A stretch of DNA of 64,000 nt from Amycolatopsis benzoatilytica AK 16/65 (GTDB taxonomy: Bacteria; Actinomycetota; Actinomycetes; Mycobacteriales; Pseudonocardiaceae), in assembly GCF_000383915.1 (NCBI RefSeq), contig NZ_KB912942.1:2835195-2899194 (forward strand), given 5' to 3'. The notes beneath the pieces are model-generated. The model saw only the letters and a program-made list of their open reading frames with translations, ran no database searches and was not told the DNA's origin. Of this stretch, positions 33,866 through 42,671 are shown in pieces. Both the position numbers and the translations under genes were made by a program. Each line of letters starts with the position of its first letter. The first letter of the stretch is position 1.

Positions 33866-34054
33866 GGGTCCTCCTCGAAGGCGGAACGACGAACGCAATG
33901 CCTAATCGATCTTCGCCGGTCCCCGGTAGTGGTCGGGAGGAATCGTGCCACCGTCGTGATGCGCTGACCGTACCGGGCCGATTACAGCCGTCCAGTCAGG
34001 ACAGTGCGTCCGGAGTGCTCGGCGAGCAACCGGTCCGGTGTTCGCCCGGCACCA

Positions 34055-34078
34055 GGTCTCGGCGCCAGCGCCGAGACC
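34055..34078 (-). terminator. intrinsic-type hairpin after the LLM oxidoreductase
   Basis: A perfect 10-bp stem GGTCTCGGCG with its complement and a 4-nt loop lies 49 bp beyond the stop of the minus-strand oxidoreductase. No U-tract is present. Confidence 0.6.
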
Positions 34079-34126
34079 GACCTGGCAGTTCGGCCCGCGG
34101 TGCCGCCCAAGCGGGCGGCAGCGCGG

Positions 34127-35155
34127 TCAAGAGAGTGCTTTCGCAGCCCTCTCCAGCGAACCCGCGTCGCCGCGCAGCAGCAACGTGGTCACCACGGTGT
34201 CCTCCCATGCCGCCAGGTCCTCGCGGATCTTCTCCGGCGGCCCGATCAGCGACGTGTCCTCGACCAGCGACGTCGGGATCGCTTTGACGGCCTCTTCTTT
34301 CCTGCCCGCCAGGTAGAGCTCCTGCACCTGGTCAGCGACGTCCGCGTAGCCCAGCCGGGCGAAGACGTCGTGGTGGAAGTTCACGCTCTTCGCGCCCATC
34401 CCGCCGATGTACAACGCCAGCGCCGGCTTGACGAAGCTCGCCGCTTCCTCGACGTCGTCGTGCACGATCACCGGCACCGACGCGGCGACCTCGAAGCCGT
34501 CCAGGCCGGCGCGCCGGGCGCCCGGCCGGGCGAACCCCTCTTCGAGCGCGGCCCGGTAGAACGCGTCCGATTTCGGCGAGAAGAACAGCGGCAGCCAGCC
34601 GTCGCAGATCTCCGCGGCGAGCGCGACGTTCTTCGGGCCTTCGGCGGCGAGGTAGATCGGCAGATCGGCGCGCAGCGGGTGGACGGTCGGCTTGAGCGGC
34701 TTGCCGAGCCCGGTGCCGCCCTTCAGCGGCAGCTGGAAGAACTGCCCGTCGATCGTCACCGGCTCTTCGCGGGCCAGCACCTTGCGCACGATCTCGACGT
34801 ATTCGCGGGTGCGCGCCAGCGGCTTCGGATACGGCTGGCCGTACCAGCCCTCCACCACCTGCGGCCCGGACGCGCCGAGCCCGAGCACGAACCGGCCGCC
34901 GGAGAGGTGGTCCATGGTCAGTGCGGTCATCGCGGTCGCGGTCGGCGTGCGCGCGGACATCTGCACGATGTTGGTGCCGAGCTTGATCCGGCTGGTCGCC
35001 GCACCGGCCCAGGCCAGCGGAGTGAACGCGTCCGACCCGTAGGCCTCGGCCGACCACACCGAGTCGAACCCGAGCCGTTCCGCCTCGAGCACCGCCTCCT
35101 GCGCGCCCGGGATGGGGCCGCTGCCCCAATACCCGAGATGAAAGCCCAGCTTCAT
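34127..35155 (-). CDS. LLM-class F420-dependent oxidoreductase
   Basis: Luciferase-like TIM-barrel oxidoreductase of 342 aa. The N-terminal KLGFHLGYWG, SVWSAEAYGSDAFTPLAWAG, GTNIVQMSARTP and FVLGLGASGPQVVEGWYG are characteristic of the F420-dependent branch (methylene-H4MPT-reductase/glucose-6-phosphate dehydrogenase type). The ATG at 35155 has AGGAGG 5 nt upstream; a TTG one codon earlier is less likely. Substrate unknown. Confidence 0.9.
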   Translation of the reverse strand: MKLGFHLGYWGSGPIPGAQEAVLEAERLGFDSVWSAEAYGSDAFTPLAWAGAATSRIKLGTNIVQMSARTPTATAMTALTMDHLSGGRFVLGLGASGPQVVEGWYGQPYPKPLARTREYVEIVRKVLAREEPVTIDGQFFQLPLKGGTGLGKPLKPTVHPLRADLPIYLAAEGPKNVALAAEICDGWLPLFFSPKSDAFYRAALEEGFARPGARRAGLDGFEVAASVPVIVHDDVEEAASFVKPALALYIGGMGAKSVNFHHDVFARLGYADVADQVQELYLAGRKEEAVKAIPTSLVEDTSLIGPPEKIREDLAAWEDTVVTTLLLRGDAGSLERAAKALS

Positions 35156-35177
35156 CAAGCCCTCCTGATCTGGCGGT

Positions 35178-35228
35178 CCGTGAAGGGAACATTGAGGGAC
35201 TCTGAGTCCCTCAATGTTCCCTTCACGG
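35178..35228. repeat. intergenic hairpin repeat, copy 4
   Basis: A perfect 51-bp dyad with arms CCGTGAAGGGAACATTGAGG and complement around GACTCTGAGTC. It overlaps the stop codon (35223-35225) of the MpaB-like gene and separates it from the co-directional LLM gene. Confidence 0.85.
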
Positions 35229-36152
35229 CACGTCCGGCGAGTAGTGCTCCGGTCTCCCCCGCTCGGCGAGCGGCGGCAGGTTCCGGCGCGGCGTTTCCAC
35301 CAGCGGCGCGTTCGAGGCGAGTTCGCCCCGCGCCCGCCGCCAGCCCGCCCGCGCCCGCGGGTGGTAGCGGCGATCGCGCGGGACCACCGCGAACGCCGCG
35401 TTGATCAGCTTGCCCGCCCGGCGGTGCCGGCGCTCGTCGCGCGCGGTCCACCGGTAGCCGAGCAAGTCCCGCACTTCCTGGTCGTACAGCCCCACGGTCA
35501 GCCAGACGAAATTCTTCGCGATAACCGCCGAGACCGGCTTCCAGAGCAGCTCCGGCAGCCACGGCAGAAACGGCGGTTTCGCGATGCCGCGCAGGTCGAG
35601 CACGTCGCGGGTGGCTTTGTTGTCCTCCAGCACCTCGGCGCACATGTGCTTCCAGTACCGCTGGAAGTCCTCCCAGGACTCCGGGACCGGTCGCATCGTC
35701 ATGTCGTACATCCGCCACCAGCGCACGTGCTCGTCGAACAACGTGCGCTTTTCCTCTTCGCCGATGCCGCCCATGAAGTGGTCCGCGATGAGGATGGTGC
35801 TGACGAAGAACGTCGAATGCGCCCAGTAGAACGTGTCCGGGTCGAGCGCGTGGTAGCGGCGGCCTTTCCCGTCCACGCCCTTGATCCGGTCATGGTAGCC
35901 GCGCACTTCCAGCGCGGTCCGGTGCGCGCGCGGGCCGTCGTAGACCACGCCGCCGATCGGGTACAGCGAGCGGAACAGCCGCTGCCAGCGTTCCTCGAAG
36001 AACCGCGAATGCTGCTCGACGCCCGCGCCCAGGCCCGGGTGCATGTTCTGCATCGACCCGGCCCAGAGCGCGATCAAGAGCCCGCGCCAGTCGCCGAAGT
36101 ACTTCCAGGTCAGCGAATCCGGCCCCAGCGGCTCCGGCTCTTCCCGGGTCAT
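35223..36152 (-). CDS. MpaB/DUF2236-family oxygenase-like protein
   Basis: Protein of 309 aa in the MpaB (latex-clearing/ER-bound oxygenase, DUF2236) family. Conserved elements are GDWRGLLIALWAGSMQNMHP, VRGYHDRIKGVD..GRRYHA, and the WAHSTFF and RWWRMYDMTMRPVP segments. Their His/Arg residues bind haem in characterised members. The ATG at 36152 has GAGGAG upstream and is preferred to an earlier start inside the operator. The last codons and stop lie inside a hairpin repeat. It is divergent from tetR. Confidence 0.87.
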   Translation of the reverse strand: MTREEPEPLGPDSLTWKYFGDWRGLLIALWAGSMQNMHPGLGAGVEQHSRFFEERWQRLFRSLYPIGGVVYDGPRAHRTALEVRGYHDRIKGVDGKGRRYHALDPDTFYWAHSTFFVSTILIADHFMGGIGEEEKRTLFDEHVRWWRMYDMTMRPVPESWEDFQRYWKHMCAEVLEDNKATRDVLDLRGIAKPPFLPWLPELLWKPVSAVIAKNFVWLTVGLYDQEVRDLLGYRWTARDERRHRRAGKLINAAFAVVPRDRRYHPRARAGWRRARGELASNAPLVETPRRNLPPLAERGRPEHYSPDVP

Positions 36153-36179
36153 CGCGGCTCCTCGGCGAGTTGGCGAACT

Positions 36180-36223
36180 GACTACGGACGTTGTCAGGCT
36201 AAAATGTGACAACAGGCGTAGTC
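36180..36223. promoter_or_regulatory. 44-bp nested inverted repeat between MpaB-like gene and tetR
   Basis: The outer arms GACTACG (36180-36186) and CGTAGTC (36217-36223) and the inner arms TTGTCA (36191-36196) and TGACAA (36207-36212) share one centre, with matching 4-bp gaps. The A/T-rich centre holds the core of the divergent promoter. It is a clear candidate operator for the adjacent TetR protein. Confidence 0.75.
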
Positions 36224-36242
36224 AACTGGAACGGGAGCGGAT

Positions 36243-36842
36243 ATGCCGGGCCGCACGTGGGCGGGCACGACGCTGGACGACCGCAAGGCCCAGCGCCGGG
36301 CGCAACTGGTCGCCGCCGGTCTCGACCTGCTCGGCACCCAGGGCAGCGCCGCGGTGAGCGTGCGCGCGCTCTGCCGGTCCGCGAAGCTCACCGAGCGCTA
36401 TTTCTACGAGAGCTTCGCCGACCGGGAAAGCCTCGTGTCCGCGGTGTACGACGAGGTGGGCGACCAGGCCCGGCAGGCGCTCGCGGACGCGGTGGCCGGT
36501 TCCGAGGAGCCCCGCCTGCGCGCCGAACGCGCGGTCGCCGCGTTCGTCGAACTGATCGTCGACGACCCCCGCAAAGGCAGGGTCCTGCTGCTCGCGCCGC
36601 TCACCGACCCGGCGCTCACCCAGCGCGGGCTGTACCTGATGCCCGCCTTCACCGCGCTCGTCGGCCAGCAGCTTTCGCACGGCGACGAGACCGGCCGCCA
36701 GCTCGTGGCGATCGGTCTCGTCGGCGCGCTCAGCAACGTGTTCATCGCTTACCTCGACGGCACGCTGCAGGTGAGCCGCGAGCGGCTGGTCGAGCACTGC
36801 GTGCAGCTGGTGCTCGGCGCCGACGCGTTCGGGGCTCACTGA
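36243..36842 (+). CDS. TetR-family transcriptional regulator
   Basis: TetR regulator of 199 aa. The HTH spans about residues 14-62 ([39 protein letters not shown]). It is divergent from the MpaB-like gene across a 90-bp region containing the nested dyad, so repression of both genes is the simplest model. Its 3' end overlaps the convergent aldolase by 7 bp. Confidence 0.9.
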   Translation: MPGRTWAGTTLDDRKAQRRAQLVAAGLDLLGTQGSAAVSVRALCRSAKLTERYFYESFADRESLVSAVYDEVGDQARQALADAVAGSEEPRLRAERAVAAFVELIVDDPRKGRVLLLAPLTDPALTQRGLYLMPAFTALVGQQLSHGDETGRQLVAIGLVGALSNVFIAYLDGTLQVSRERLVEHCVQLVLGADAFGAH

Positions 36843-37858
36843 GCGGCAGCCCGCTCGTCCCGCAGCCGCAGGGCGATGTCGATGATCATGTCCTCCTGGC
36901 CGCCGACGTAGCGCTCTTCACCGACCTGGTAAAGGATTTCGTGCGCCGGGACGCCGTAGCGCTCGGCAGCGCGTTCGGCGTGCAGCAGGAAACTGGAGTA
37001 GACGCCGGCGAAGCCCTGAATGATCGACGACCGGTCCATCACCGGCAGCCGGGTCAGGTACTTCTTCACCACGTTCTCCGCGGCTTCCATCAGAACGTCT
37101 TTGTCCACACCGGTTTTCACGCCGAGCCGTTCGAAGGTCGCGGCGAGGACCTCGGTCGGCGAGTTGCCCGCGCCGGCGCCGAGCGCGGCGAGCGAGCCGT
37201 CGATCTGGCGTGCTCCCGCCCGGTACGCGAGCACCGAGTTCGCGACGCCGAAGCTGAGGTTCTGGTGTCCGTGGTAGCCGACTTGGGCCTCGTCGCCGAG
37301 TTCCGCGACGAGCGCGGCCACCCGGTCGGACGCGTCCTCGAGGATCAGCGCGCCCGCCGAGTCCACCACGTAGACGCACTGGCAACCCGCCTCGACCATG
37401 ATCCGGGCTTGCTTCGCCAGGTCCTCCGGCGCCGACATGTGCGACAGCATCAGGAATCCGACCGTTTCGAGGCCGAGTTCGCGGGCCGCGCCGAAGTGCT
37501 GGACGGACACGTCGGCCTCGGTGCAGTGGGTGGCGATCCGGACCGCGCCCGCGCCGAGATCGGCCGCCGCGCGCAGATCGGTGACCGTGCCGAGGCCGGG
37601 CAGCAGGAGCACGGCGATCTTCGCCCGCTTCGCCTCGTCGACCGCGGCAGCGATCAGTTTTCGCTCGTCCACCAAGGAAAAGCCGTAGTTGAACGTGGAG
37701 CCGCCGAGCCCGTCGCCGTGCGTCACTTCGATCAGCGAAATCCCCGCGTCGTCCAGAGCTCGGACGGTGTCGCGCACCTGCTGCTCGGTGAACTGGTGGG
37801 CCATCGCGTGGCTGCCGTCGCGCAGCGTGGTGTCGACGAGCCGGACGTCCGCGCTCAC
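36836..37858 (-). CDS. 4-hydroxy-2-oxovalerate aldolase
   Basis: DRE-TIM-type aldolase of 340 aa (MhpE/HsaF-like), cleaving 4-hydroxy-2-oxoacids to pyruvate and an aldehyde. Signature parts are [34 protein letters not shown] and [16 protein letters not shown] (metal His-x-His). The GTG overlaps the preceding stop (GTGA). The partner dehydrogenase normally binds it and receives the aldehyde by channelling. Confidence 0.93.
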   Translation of the reverse strand: MSADVRLVDTTLRDGSHAMAHQFTEQQVRDTVRALDDAGISLIEVTHGDGLGGSTFNYGFSLVDERKLIAAAVDEAKRAKIAVLLLPGLGTVTDLRAAADLGAGAVRIATHCTEADVSVQHFGAARELGLETVGFLMLSHMSAPEDLAKQARIMVEAGCQCVYVVDSAGALILEDASDRVAALVAELGDEAQVGYHGHQNLSFGVANSVLAYRAGARQIDGSLAALGAGAGNSPTEVLAATFERLGVKTGVDKDVLMEAAENVVKKYLTRLPVMDRSSIIQGFAGVYSSFLLHAERAAERYGVPAHEILYQVGEERYVGGQEDMIIDIALRLRDERAAAQ

Positions 37859-38757
37859 GCGGCCACCTCCTGTGCGGCGAGAAGATCGCCGACGCGCGCG
37901 GCGGCGGCGGTCATGATGTCGAGATTGCCCGCATACTTGGGCAGGTAGTCGCCGTTCCCGGCGACTTCGAGGAAGACCCCGACGCGCGCCTTGCCGCTCC
38001 AGTCCGGCCGCGGCGGGTCGAATTGCGGCTCGGCTTTGAGCGCGTAGCCCGGCACGTACTGCTGGACGTCCTTCACCATCCGGTGCACGGATTCGCTGAT
38101 CGCGTCGAAGTCGGCGTCCGGGTCGACCGCGCAGAACACCGTGTCCCGCATGATCATCGGCGGGTCCATCGGGTTGATGATGATGATCGCGCGGCCCTTG
38201 TCCGCACCGCCGACCCGCTCGATCGCGTGCGCGGTGGTCTCGGTGAACTCGTCGATGTTCGCCCGGGTGCCCGGTCCGGCGGACCGCGACGACACCGACG
38301 CGACGATTTCCGCGTAGGACACCGGCGCGACCCGCGAGACCGCGTGCACGATCGGGATCGTCGCCTGGCCGCCACAGGTGATCATGTTGACGTTGCGGTC
38401 GGTCAGCCGGTCCGGCGGATTCACCGCCGGGCAGGTCAGCGGGCCGACCGCGGCCGGGGTGAGGTCGATGGCCCGGATGCCCGCCGCCGCGTAGCGCGGC
38501 GCGTTGGCCTGGTGCGCCTTGGCCGACGTCGACTCGAACACCAGCTGCGGCAGCTCCGCGCGTGACAGCAGCCAGTCGACGCCCTCGGCCGACGTTTCCA
38601 GCCCGAGCTTCGCGGCCCGGGCGAGCCCGTCCGACGCCGGGTCGACGCCAACCATGTACCGCACTTCCACGCGCTCGCTGCGCTGCAGTTTTGCCAGCAA
38701 GTCCGTGCCGATGTTGCCCGGGCCGACGATCGCGGCCGTCACCTTGCGTTCCGCCAT
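37855..38757 (-). CDS. acetaldehyde dehydrogenase (acylating)
   Basis: CoA-acylating aldehyde dehydrogenase of 300 aa (MhpF/HsaG-like), converting acetaldehyde or propanal to the acyl-CoA. The Rossmann start is [14 protein letters not shown], the catalytic Cys lies in [13 protein letters not shown], and [16 protein letters not shown] is also conserved. It forms the last step of meta-cleavage pathways together with the coupled aldolase. A hydratase and ring-cleavage genes are not nearby. Confidence 0.93.
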   Translation of the reverse strand: MAERKVTAAIVGPGNIGTDLLAKLQRSERVEVRYMVGVDPASDGLARAAKLGLETSAEGVDWLLSRAELPQLVFESTSAKAHQANAPRYAAAGIRAIDLTPAAVGPLTCPAVNPPDRLTDRNVNMITCGGQATIPIVHAVSRVAPVSYAEIVASVSSRSAGPGTRANIDEFTETTAHAIERVGGADKGRAIIIINPMDPPMIMRDTVFCAVDPDADFDAISESVHRMVKDVQQYVPGYALKAEPQFDPPRPDWSGKARVGVFLEVAGNGDYLPKYAGNLDIMTAAAARVGDLLAAQEVAA

Positions 38758-38796
38758 GCCTGCACGGTGCTCGCCAGGATGCGGCACACTCAACCT

Positions 38797-39552
38797 GTGC
38801 GTACCACTGGACGGAACGGCGACGGCTTGGTCGCCGCGCGCGTCGCCGCACTGCTGGAGGCGTTCCGGCCCGGCGACGACGCGCTCGGCGTCTCCGAACT
38901 CGCGCGCCGGACCGGCCTCGCGAAGACCACCGTGCACCGGCTCGCCGGGCACCTGGCCGACACCGGCCTGCTGGAACGCGACGGCGGTTCGGTCCGGCTC
39001 GGCCTGCGGCTGTTCGAGATCGGCCAGCTCGCGGTGCGTCGCCGGGGCTTGGTGGAGGCCGCCCGGCCGTACCTGGCCGACCTGCGGGAGGCCACCCGGA
39101 ACACGGTGCACCTGGCGGTGCTGGAGGGCACCGAGGTGGTGTACCTGGACGTGCTGCGCGGACCGGACGCGCCGGACCTCCCGTCCCGGATCGGCGGCCG
39201 GTTCCCGGCGCACGCGACGGGCGTCGGGAAGGCGATCCTGTCGTGCTCGCCGGACGAGGTCGTGACGCACGTGATCGACGCCGGGCTCCCCCGGGTCAGC
39301 CCGCGGACGATCACCGCTCCAGGCCTGCTCCGGCGCCAGCTGACGCGAATCCGGGAGGAAGGGATCGCGTTCGAGCGCGAGGAATCAGGCGTCGGAGTGG
39401 TGTGCGCGGCGAGCCCGCTGGTGGACGCTGCCGGAGTCGCGGTCGCAGCGGTGTCGATTTCGGGATGGGCGACGCGGATGCGGACCGAGCGGGTCGCGCC
39501 GGCGGTGCGGACGGTGGCGCTGGCGCTGTCGCGGACTATCGCCGAAACCTGA
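38797..39552 (+). CDS. IclR-family transcriptional regulator
   Basis: IclR regulator of 251 aa. The N-terminal winged helix ([20 protein letters not shown]) covers about residues 28-50. The C-terminal effector domain contains [14 protein letters not shown] and [16 protein letters not shown]. It is divergent from the aldolase/dehydrogenase pair, which it probably controls. The start is uncertain: in-frame GTG 38767 and ATG 38779 also exist without ribosome binding sites. GTG 38797 leaves room for a promoter. Confidence 0.85.
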   Translation: MRTTGRNGDGLVAARVAALLEAFRPGDDALGVSELARRTGLAKTTVHRLAGHLADTGLLERDGGSVRLGLRLFEIGQLAVRRRGLVEAARPYLADLREATRNTVHLAVLEGTEVVYLDVLRGPDAPDLPSRIGGRFPAHATGVGKAILSCSPDEVVTHVIDAGLPRVSPRTITAPGLLRRQLTRIREEGIAFEREESGVGVVCAASPLVDAAGVAVAAVSISGWATRMRTERVAPAVRTVALALSRTIAET

Positions 39553-39580
39553 CCGCCGCGCGCTCAGCCGGCCCAACCGG

Positions 39581-39631
39581 CCGTGAAGGCCCCCTTGAGG
39601 GACTTGGATTCCCTCAAGGGGCCCTTCACGG
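39581..39631. repeat. intergenic hairpin repeat, copy 5
   Basis: Arms CCGTGAAGGCCCCCTTGAGG and CCTCAAGGGGCCCTTCACGG (one mismatch) lie between the convergent iclR and metallo-hydrolase genes. It uses the GGCCCCTT stem variant. Confidence 0.8.
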
Positions 39632-39697
39632 ACCTGCCGCCGTGGAAGGCCGAGCTCTGCAGGCGCGCGATTGCGCCGGGGATCAGCAGGCTCGAGG

Positions 39698-40408
39698 TCA
39701 TCCGGCGAAAAGCCGCCGCCATTCCTCCAGCGACCGGGGCCGGAACACGAAATTCGTCCCCTTCACCCGCGAAAGCGAAGCCGACGACTCCGGCGAGTAC
39801 TGGTGCCCCGGATACACCACCGGGTCCCCCGGCAGCGTCGCGAGCCATTGCAGGCTGCGGAAAATCGCGTCCGAATCGCCGCCCGGGAAGTCGGTCCGCC
39901 CGCAGCCCTCCAGGAACAGCGTGTCGCCGGAGACCAGCCGGTCCTCGACCAGGAGACACTGGCTGCCCGGGGTGTGACCGGGGGTGTGCAGCAGCCGGAT
40001 GTCGATCGAACCGACCGTCACGACGTCGTCGTGGTCGTGCGAGCGCAGGTCGCTCTCCGATACCCCGGTCACCCGCCGCACCCATTCGCGTTCGTGCGAG
40101 TTCACGTGGATCGGCACCGGGCGCAGCGCGAGCAGTTCCGAGATCCCGGGCAGCGAGAACCCCATCATCTCGCCGCCGACGTGATCCGGATGGTGGTGCG
40201 TCGCGAGGACTCCGGTGAGCCGCATTCCGTCGGCTTCCAGCGTGTCCACCAGGTCGCCGACCGCGTAGGCCGGGTCGACCAGCACCGCTTCGCCCGCCTC
40301 CCGGTCGCCGATCAGGTAGGCGAAGTTCACCATCTGGGTCGCGACCGGGTCCCCGACGGCGAAATCGCGGCCGGCGAGCAGTTGGCGGAAGTAGAGCTGG
40401 TCTGCCAT
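39698..40408 (-). CDS. MBL-fold metallo-hydrolase (glyoxalase II/persulfide-dioxygenase-like)
   Basis: Metallo-beta-lactamase-fold hydrolase of 236 aa. The metal motif THHHPDHVGG is at about residues 69-78, followed by HTPGHTPGS, SGDTLF and YPGHQYSPES. The pattern is that of glyoxalase II and ETHE1-like enzymes that act on thiol adducts. The C-terminal RSLEEWRRLFAG tail is short. Physiological substrate uncertain. Confidence 0.88.
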   Translation of the reverse strand: MADQLYFRQLLAGRDFAVGDPVATQMVNFAYLIGDREAGEAVLVDPAYAVGDLVDTLEADGMRLTGVLATHHHPDHVGGEMMGFSLPGISELLALRPVPIHVNSHEREWVRRVTGVSESDLRSHDHDDVVTVGSIDIRLLHTPGHTPGSQCLLVEDRLVSGDTLFLEGCGRTDFPGGDSDAIFRSLQWLATLPGDPVVYPGHQYSPESSASLSRVKGTNFVFRPRSLEEWRRLFAG

Positions 40409-40590
40409 GCCCGCAGCCTAACCGGCGCGGGTCACTCCCCTGCCGAGCCGTCGTTGAGCTCGCGCGGCGCCATTCGACCGGGCAGGCGGCGATCGCGCCC
40501 GGGGACGTCGTCCGCGGGCCAGGTTCCGCCCGCGGCACCTCGGTCATGGCCGCGGGCCTGCCGCCGCCGGGCAGGAATATCCTCGCCCTC

Positions 40591-41502
40591 ATGGTGTGGG
40601 GATTCCTGTGCGCGCTGCTGTCCGCGGTCGCCTATGGCGTGGCTTCGGTCATGCAGGCGGTGGCCGCGAAGGCCGCGCCCGACGCGGGTCACGCGAGAGT
40701 CGATCCACGACTGCTCCTGCGGGTGCTGCGGCAGTGGCGGTACGTCGTCGGCCTCGCGCTGGACGCCGTCGGGTTCGTCGCGCAGATCGCTGCCTTGCAC
40801 GTCCTCCCGCTGTTTCTCGTCCAGGCGACGCAGGCCGCCAGCCTCGCGGTCACCGCTGTCGCGGTGCGGGTGTTCGGGGTCCGGCTCGGCGCGCGGGAGT
40901 GGACGGCCGTGGTCGTCGTCTGCGCCGGGCTGGCGCTGCTGGGTTCCTCCGCCGAGAGCGAAGGATCCAGCGCGGTCGGGCTCGGCTTCCGGATCGCGCT
41001 GGCCGGCGCCGCTGTCGTGCTCGGCGTCGCCGGGCTGCTGATCGGACGCGCTGGCGACCGCGTCCGCACGGCCGGTCTCGGCCTGATCGCGGGGCTCTGC
41101 TTCGGTCTCGTCGCGGTCGCCGGCCGGGTGATCCCGAGCCTCGCGCCGCTCGACCTGCTGCGCGACCCGGCGCTGTACGTCGTCGCGGTCGCCGGCGGAC
41201 TGGCCATGCTCTTCTTCGCGACCGCGCTCCAGCGCGGCAGCGTGACCACGGCGACCGCGATGATGGTGCTCGGCGAGACTGTCCTGCCGTCGCTGATCGG
41301 CGTCCTGATGCTCGGAGACCGGACGCGGCCCGGGTTCGCGGTCGTCGCTTTGGCCGGGTTTGTCCTGGCGGTCACCGCGGCGCTCGCGCTGGCGCGGTTC
41401 GGCGAGCCCGCGCCGTCAGCCGCGGTTGCGCCGCCAGCGGACGGCGAGGAGTCACCCGAGGTGAAGGCGTCCGACGGCAGCAGCCGCGATGCCCGCCGGT
41501 AG
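40591..41502 (+). CDS. EamA/DMT-type integral membrane protein
   Basis: Membrane protein of 303 aa with nine or ten hydrophobic segments and a duplicated EamA-like arrangement (VWGFLCALLSAVAYGVASVM at the start, ATALQRGSVTTATAMMVLGE in the second half). This suits a small-molecule exporter. The ATG at 40591 lacks a ribosome binding site, but TATCCT at 40578-40583 is placed for a leaderless transcript. An upstream in-frame ATG at 40546 is less likely. The C-terminal 40 residues are disordered. Confidence 0.8.
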   Translation: MVWGFLCALLSAVAYGVASVMQAVAAKAAPDAGHARVDPRLLLRVLRQWRYVVGLALDAVGFVAQIAALHVLPLFLVQATQAASLAVTAVAVRVFGVRLGAREWTAVVVVCAGLALLGSSAESEGSSAVGLGFRIALAGAAVVLGVAGLLIGRAGDRVRTAGLGLIAGLCFGLVAVAGRVIPSLAPLDLLRDPALYVVAVAGGLAMLFFATALQRGSVTTATAMMVLGETVLPSLIGVLMLGDRTRPGFAVVALAGFVLAVTAALALARFGEPAPSAAVAPPADGEESPEVKASDGSSRDARR

Positions 41503-41581
41503 CCCATCGTCTCCGGATCCCAGCCGGTTCCGCAGATCGACCCGCTCCCCCAGCTGAAGCTCAGCCCTGCCAGGCGCAGAT

Positions 41582-41632
41582 CCGGGAAGGGGTCCTCGAG
41601 GGAGTCAGATTCCCTCAAGGACCCCTTCCCGG
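41582..41632. repeat. intergenic hairpin repeat, copy 6 (divergent variant)
   Basis: Arms CCGGGAAGGGGTCCT and AGGACCCCTTCCCGG with inner GAGGGA/TCCCTC. The GTGAAGGG arm is replaced, with matching change on the other side, so the stem is preserved. It separates two co-directional genes. Confidence 0.8.
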
Positions 41633-41659
41633 CATCAGAGCCAAGAAACCCGACCCAAG

Positions 41660-41678
41660 TTAGGTTAGGCTCAGCTAG
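41660..41678 (+). promoter_or_regulatory. iron-box-like operator
   Basis: TTAGGTTAGGCTCAGCTAG matches 16 of 19 positions of the IdeR/DmdR iron box (TTAGGTTAGGCTAACCTAA). It lies 45 bp upstream of the formyltransferase start, the usual place for iron repression. Confidence 0.75.
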
Positions 41679-41723
41679 TAGTGTCCGGGGTTGTCCGCCC
41701 CGACCACGAAAGGTGCACCGCCG

Positions 41724-42671
41724 ATGCGCGTGGCCATGTTCGGCTACCAGACCTGGGGACACCGCACCCTGAAGGCCCTCCTCGACGCCGGTCACGACGT
41801 GCGGCTGGTGGTGACCCACCCGCCGAGCGACCACGCCTACGAACGGATCTGGAGCGACTCGGTGGCCGAGCTGGCCGCGGAGCACGGGATCGCGACGCTG
41901 TTGCGCACCCGTCCGGACGACGCCGAACTGCTCGCCGCGCTGAAGGCGGCGGACCTCGACCTGATCGTCGCCAACAACTGGCGCACCTGGCTGCCGCCGG
42001 AGATCTACGACCTGCCCCGCCACGGCACGCTCAACGTGCACGATTCACTGCTGCCCGCCTACGCCGGCTTCTCGCCGATCATCTGGGCGCTGATCAACGG
42101 CGAACCGGAAGTCGGCGTCACCGCGCACCTGATGGACGGCGAACTCGACGCGGGCGCGATCGTGGCCCAGCGCGCGGTGCCGGTCGGGCCTCGCGACACC
42201 GCCACCGATCTGTTCCACCGCACCGTCGACCTCATCGAACCGCTGACGGTGGAAGCCATCGGGCTGATCGAGTCGGGCGAGTTCACCCCGCTGCCGCAGG
42301 ACCGGTCGAAAGCCAGCTTCTTCCACAAGCGCGCGGCGCGCGACAGCCGGATCGACTGGACCTGGTCCGCCGAGGAACTGGACCGGCTCGTCCGCGCCCA
42401 GTCCGACCCGTACCCCAGCGCTTTCACTTACCACCGCGGCGAAAAACTGCGCATCGTGCGTGCTTCGGTCTCCGACGGGAACTACGGCGGAACGCCCGGC
42501 CGCATCTTCATCCGCGAAGGAGAGGGCGTGGTCGTCGTCGCCGGTCCGGAAGCGCGCCGAGGCCAGTCGCCGGGCCTGCGGATCGAACGCGTCCGCACCG
42601 CCGACGACCGCGAGCTTCCCGCGGCGGAGTACTTCACGACGATGGGCGGCTACCTCACCGACCGCCCCTAG
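41724..42671 (+). CDS. formyltransferase, N5-hydroxyornithine-formyltransferase-like
   Basis: Methionyl-tRNA-formyltransferase-fold enzyme of 315 aa. Catalytic residues Asn104, His106 (LNVHDSLLPAYAG) and Asp142 (MDGELDAGAI) are in place. It lacks the tRNA-type start; GYQTWGHRTLKALLDAGHDV and SDHAYERIWSDSVAEL fit the siderophore formyltransferases that make N5-formyl-N5-hydroxyornithine. The iron box upstream supports that role. No siderophore synthetase adjoins it. Its stop overlaps the convergent methyltransferase stop by CTAG. Function inferred from family and iron box. Confidence 0.85.
   Translation: MRVAMFGYQTWGHRTLKALLDAGHDVRLVVTHPPSDHAYERIWSDSVAELAAEHGIATLLRTRPDDAELLAALKAADLDLIVANNWRTWLPPEIYDLPRHGTLNVHDSLLPAYAGFSPIIWALINGEPEVGVTAHLMDGELDAGAIVAQRAVPVGPRDTATDLFHRTVDLIEPLTVEAIGLIESGEFTPLPQDRSKASFFHKRAARDSRIDWTWSAEELDRLVRAQSDPYPSAFTYHRGEKLRIVRASVSDGNYGGTPGRIFIREGEGVVVVAGPEARRGQSPGLRIERVRTADDRELPAAEYFTTMGGYLTDRP

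Noticed and set aside
36836..38851. A 671-codon frame apparently fusing a long N-terminal part to the aldolase
   Set aside because: The N-terminal part is the acetaldehyde dehydrogenase read in the wrong frame. The GTGA overlap at 37855-37858 gives two normal-length enzymes instead.
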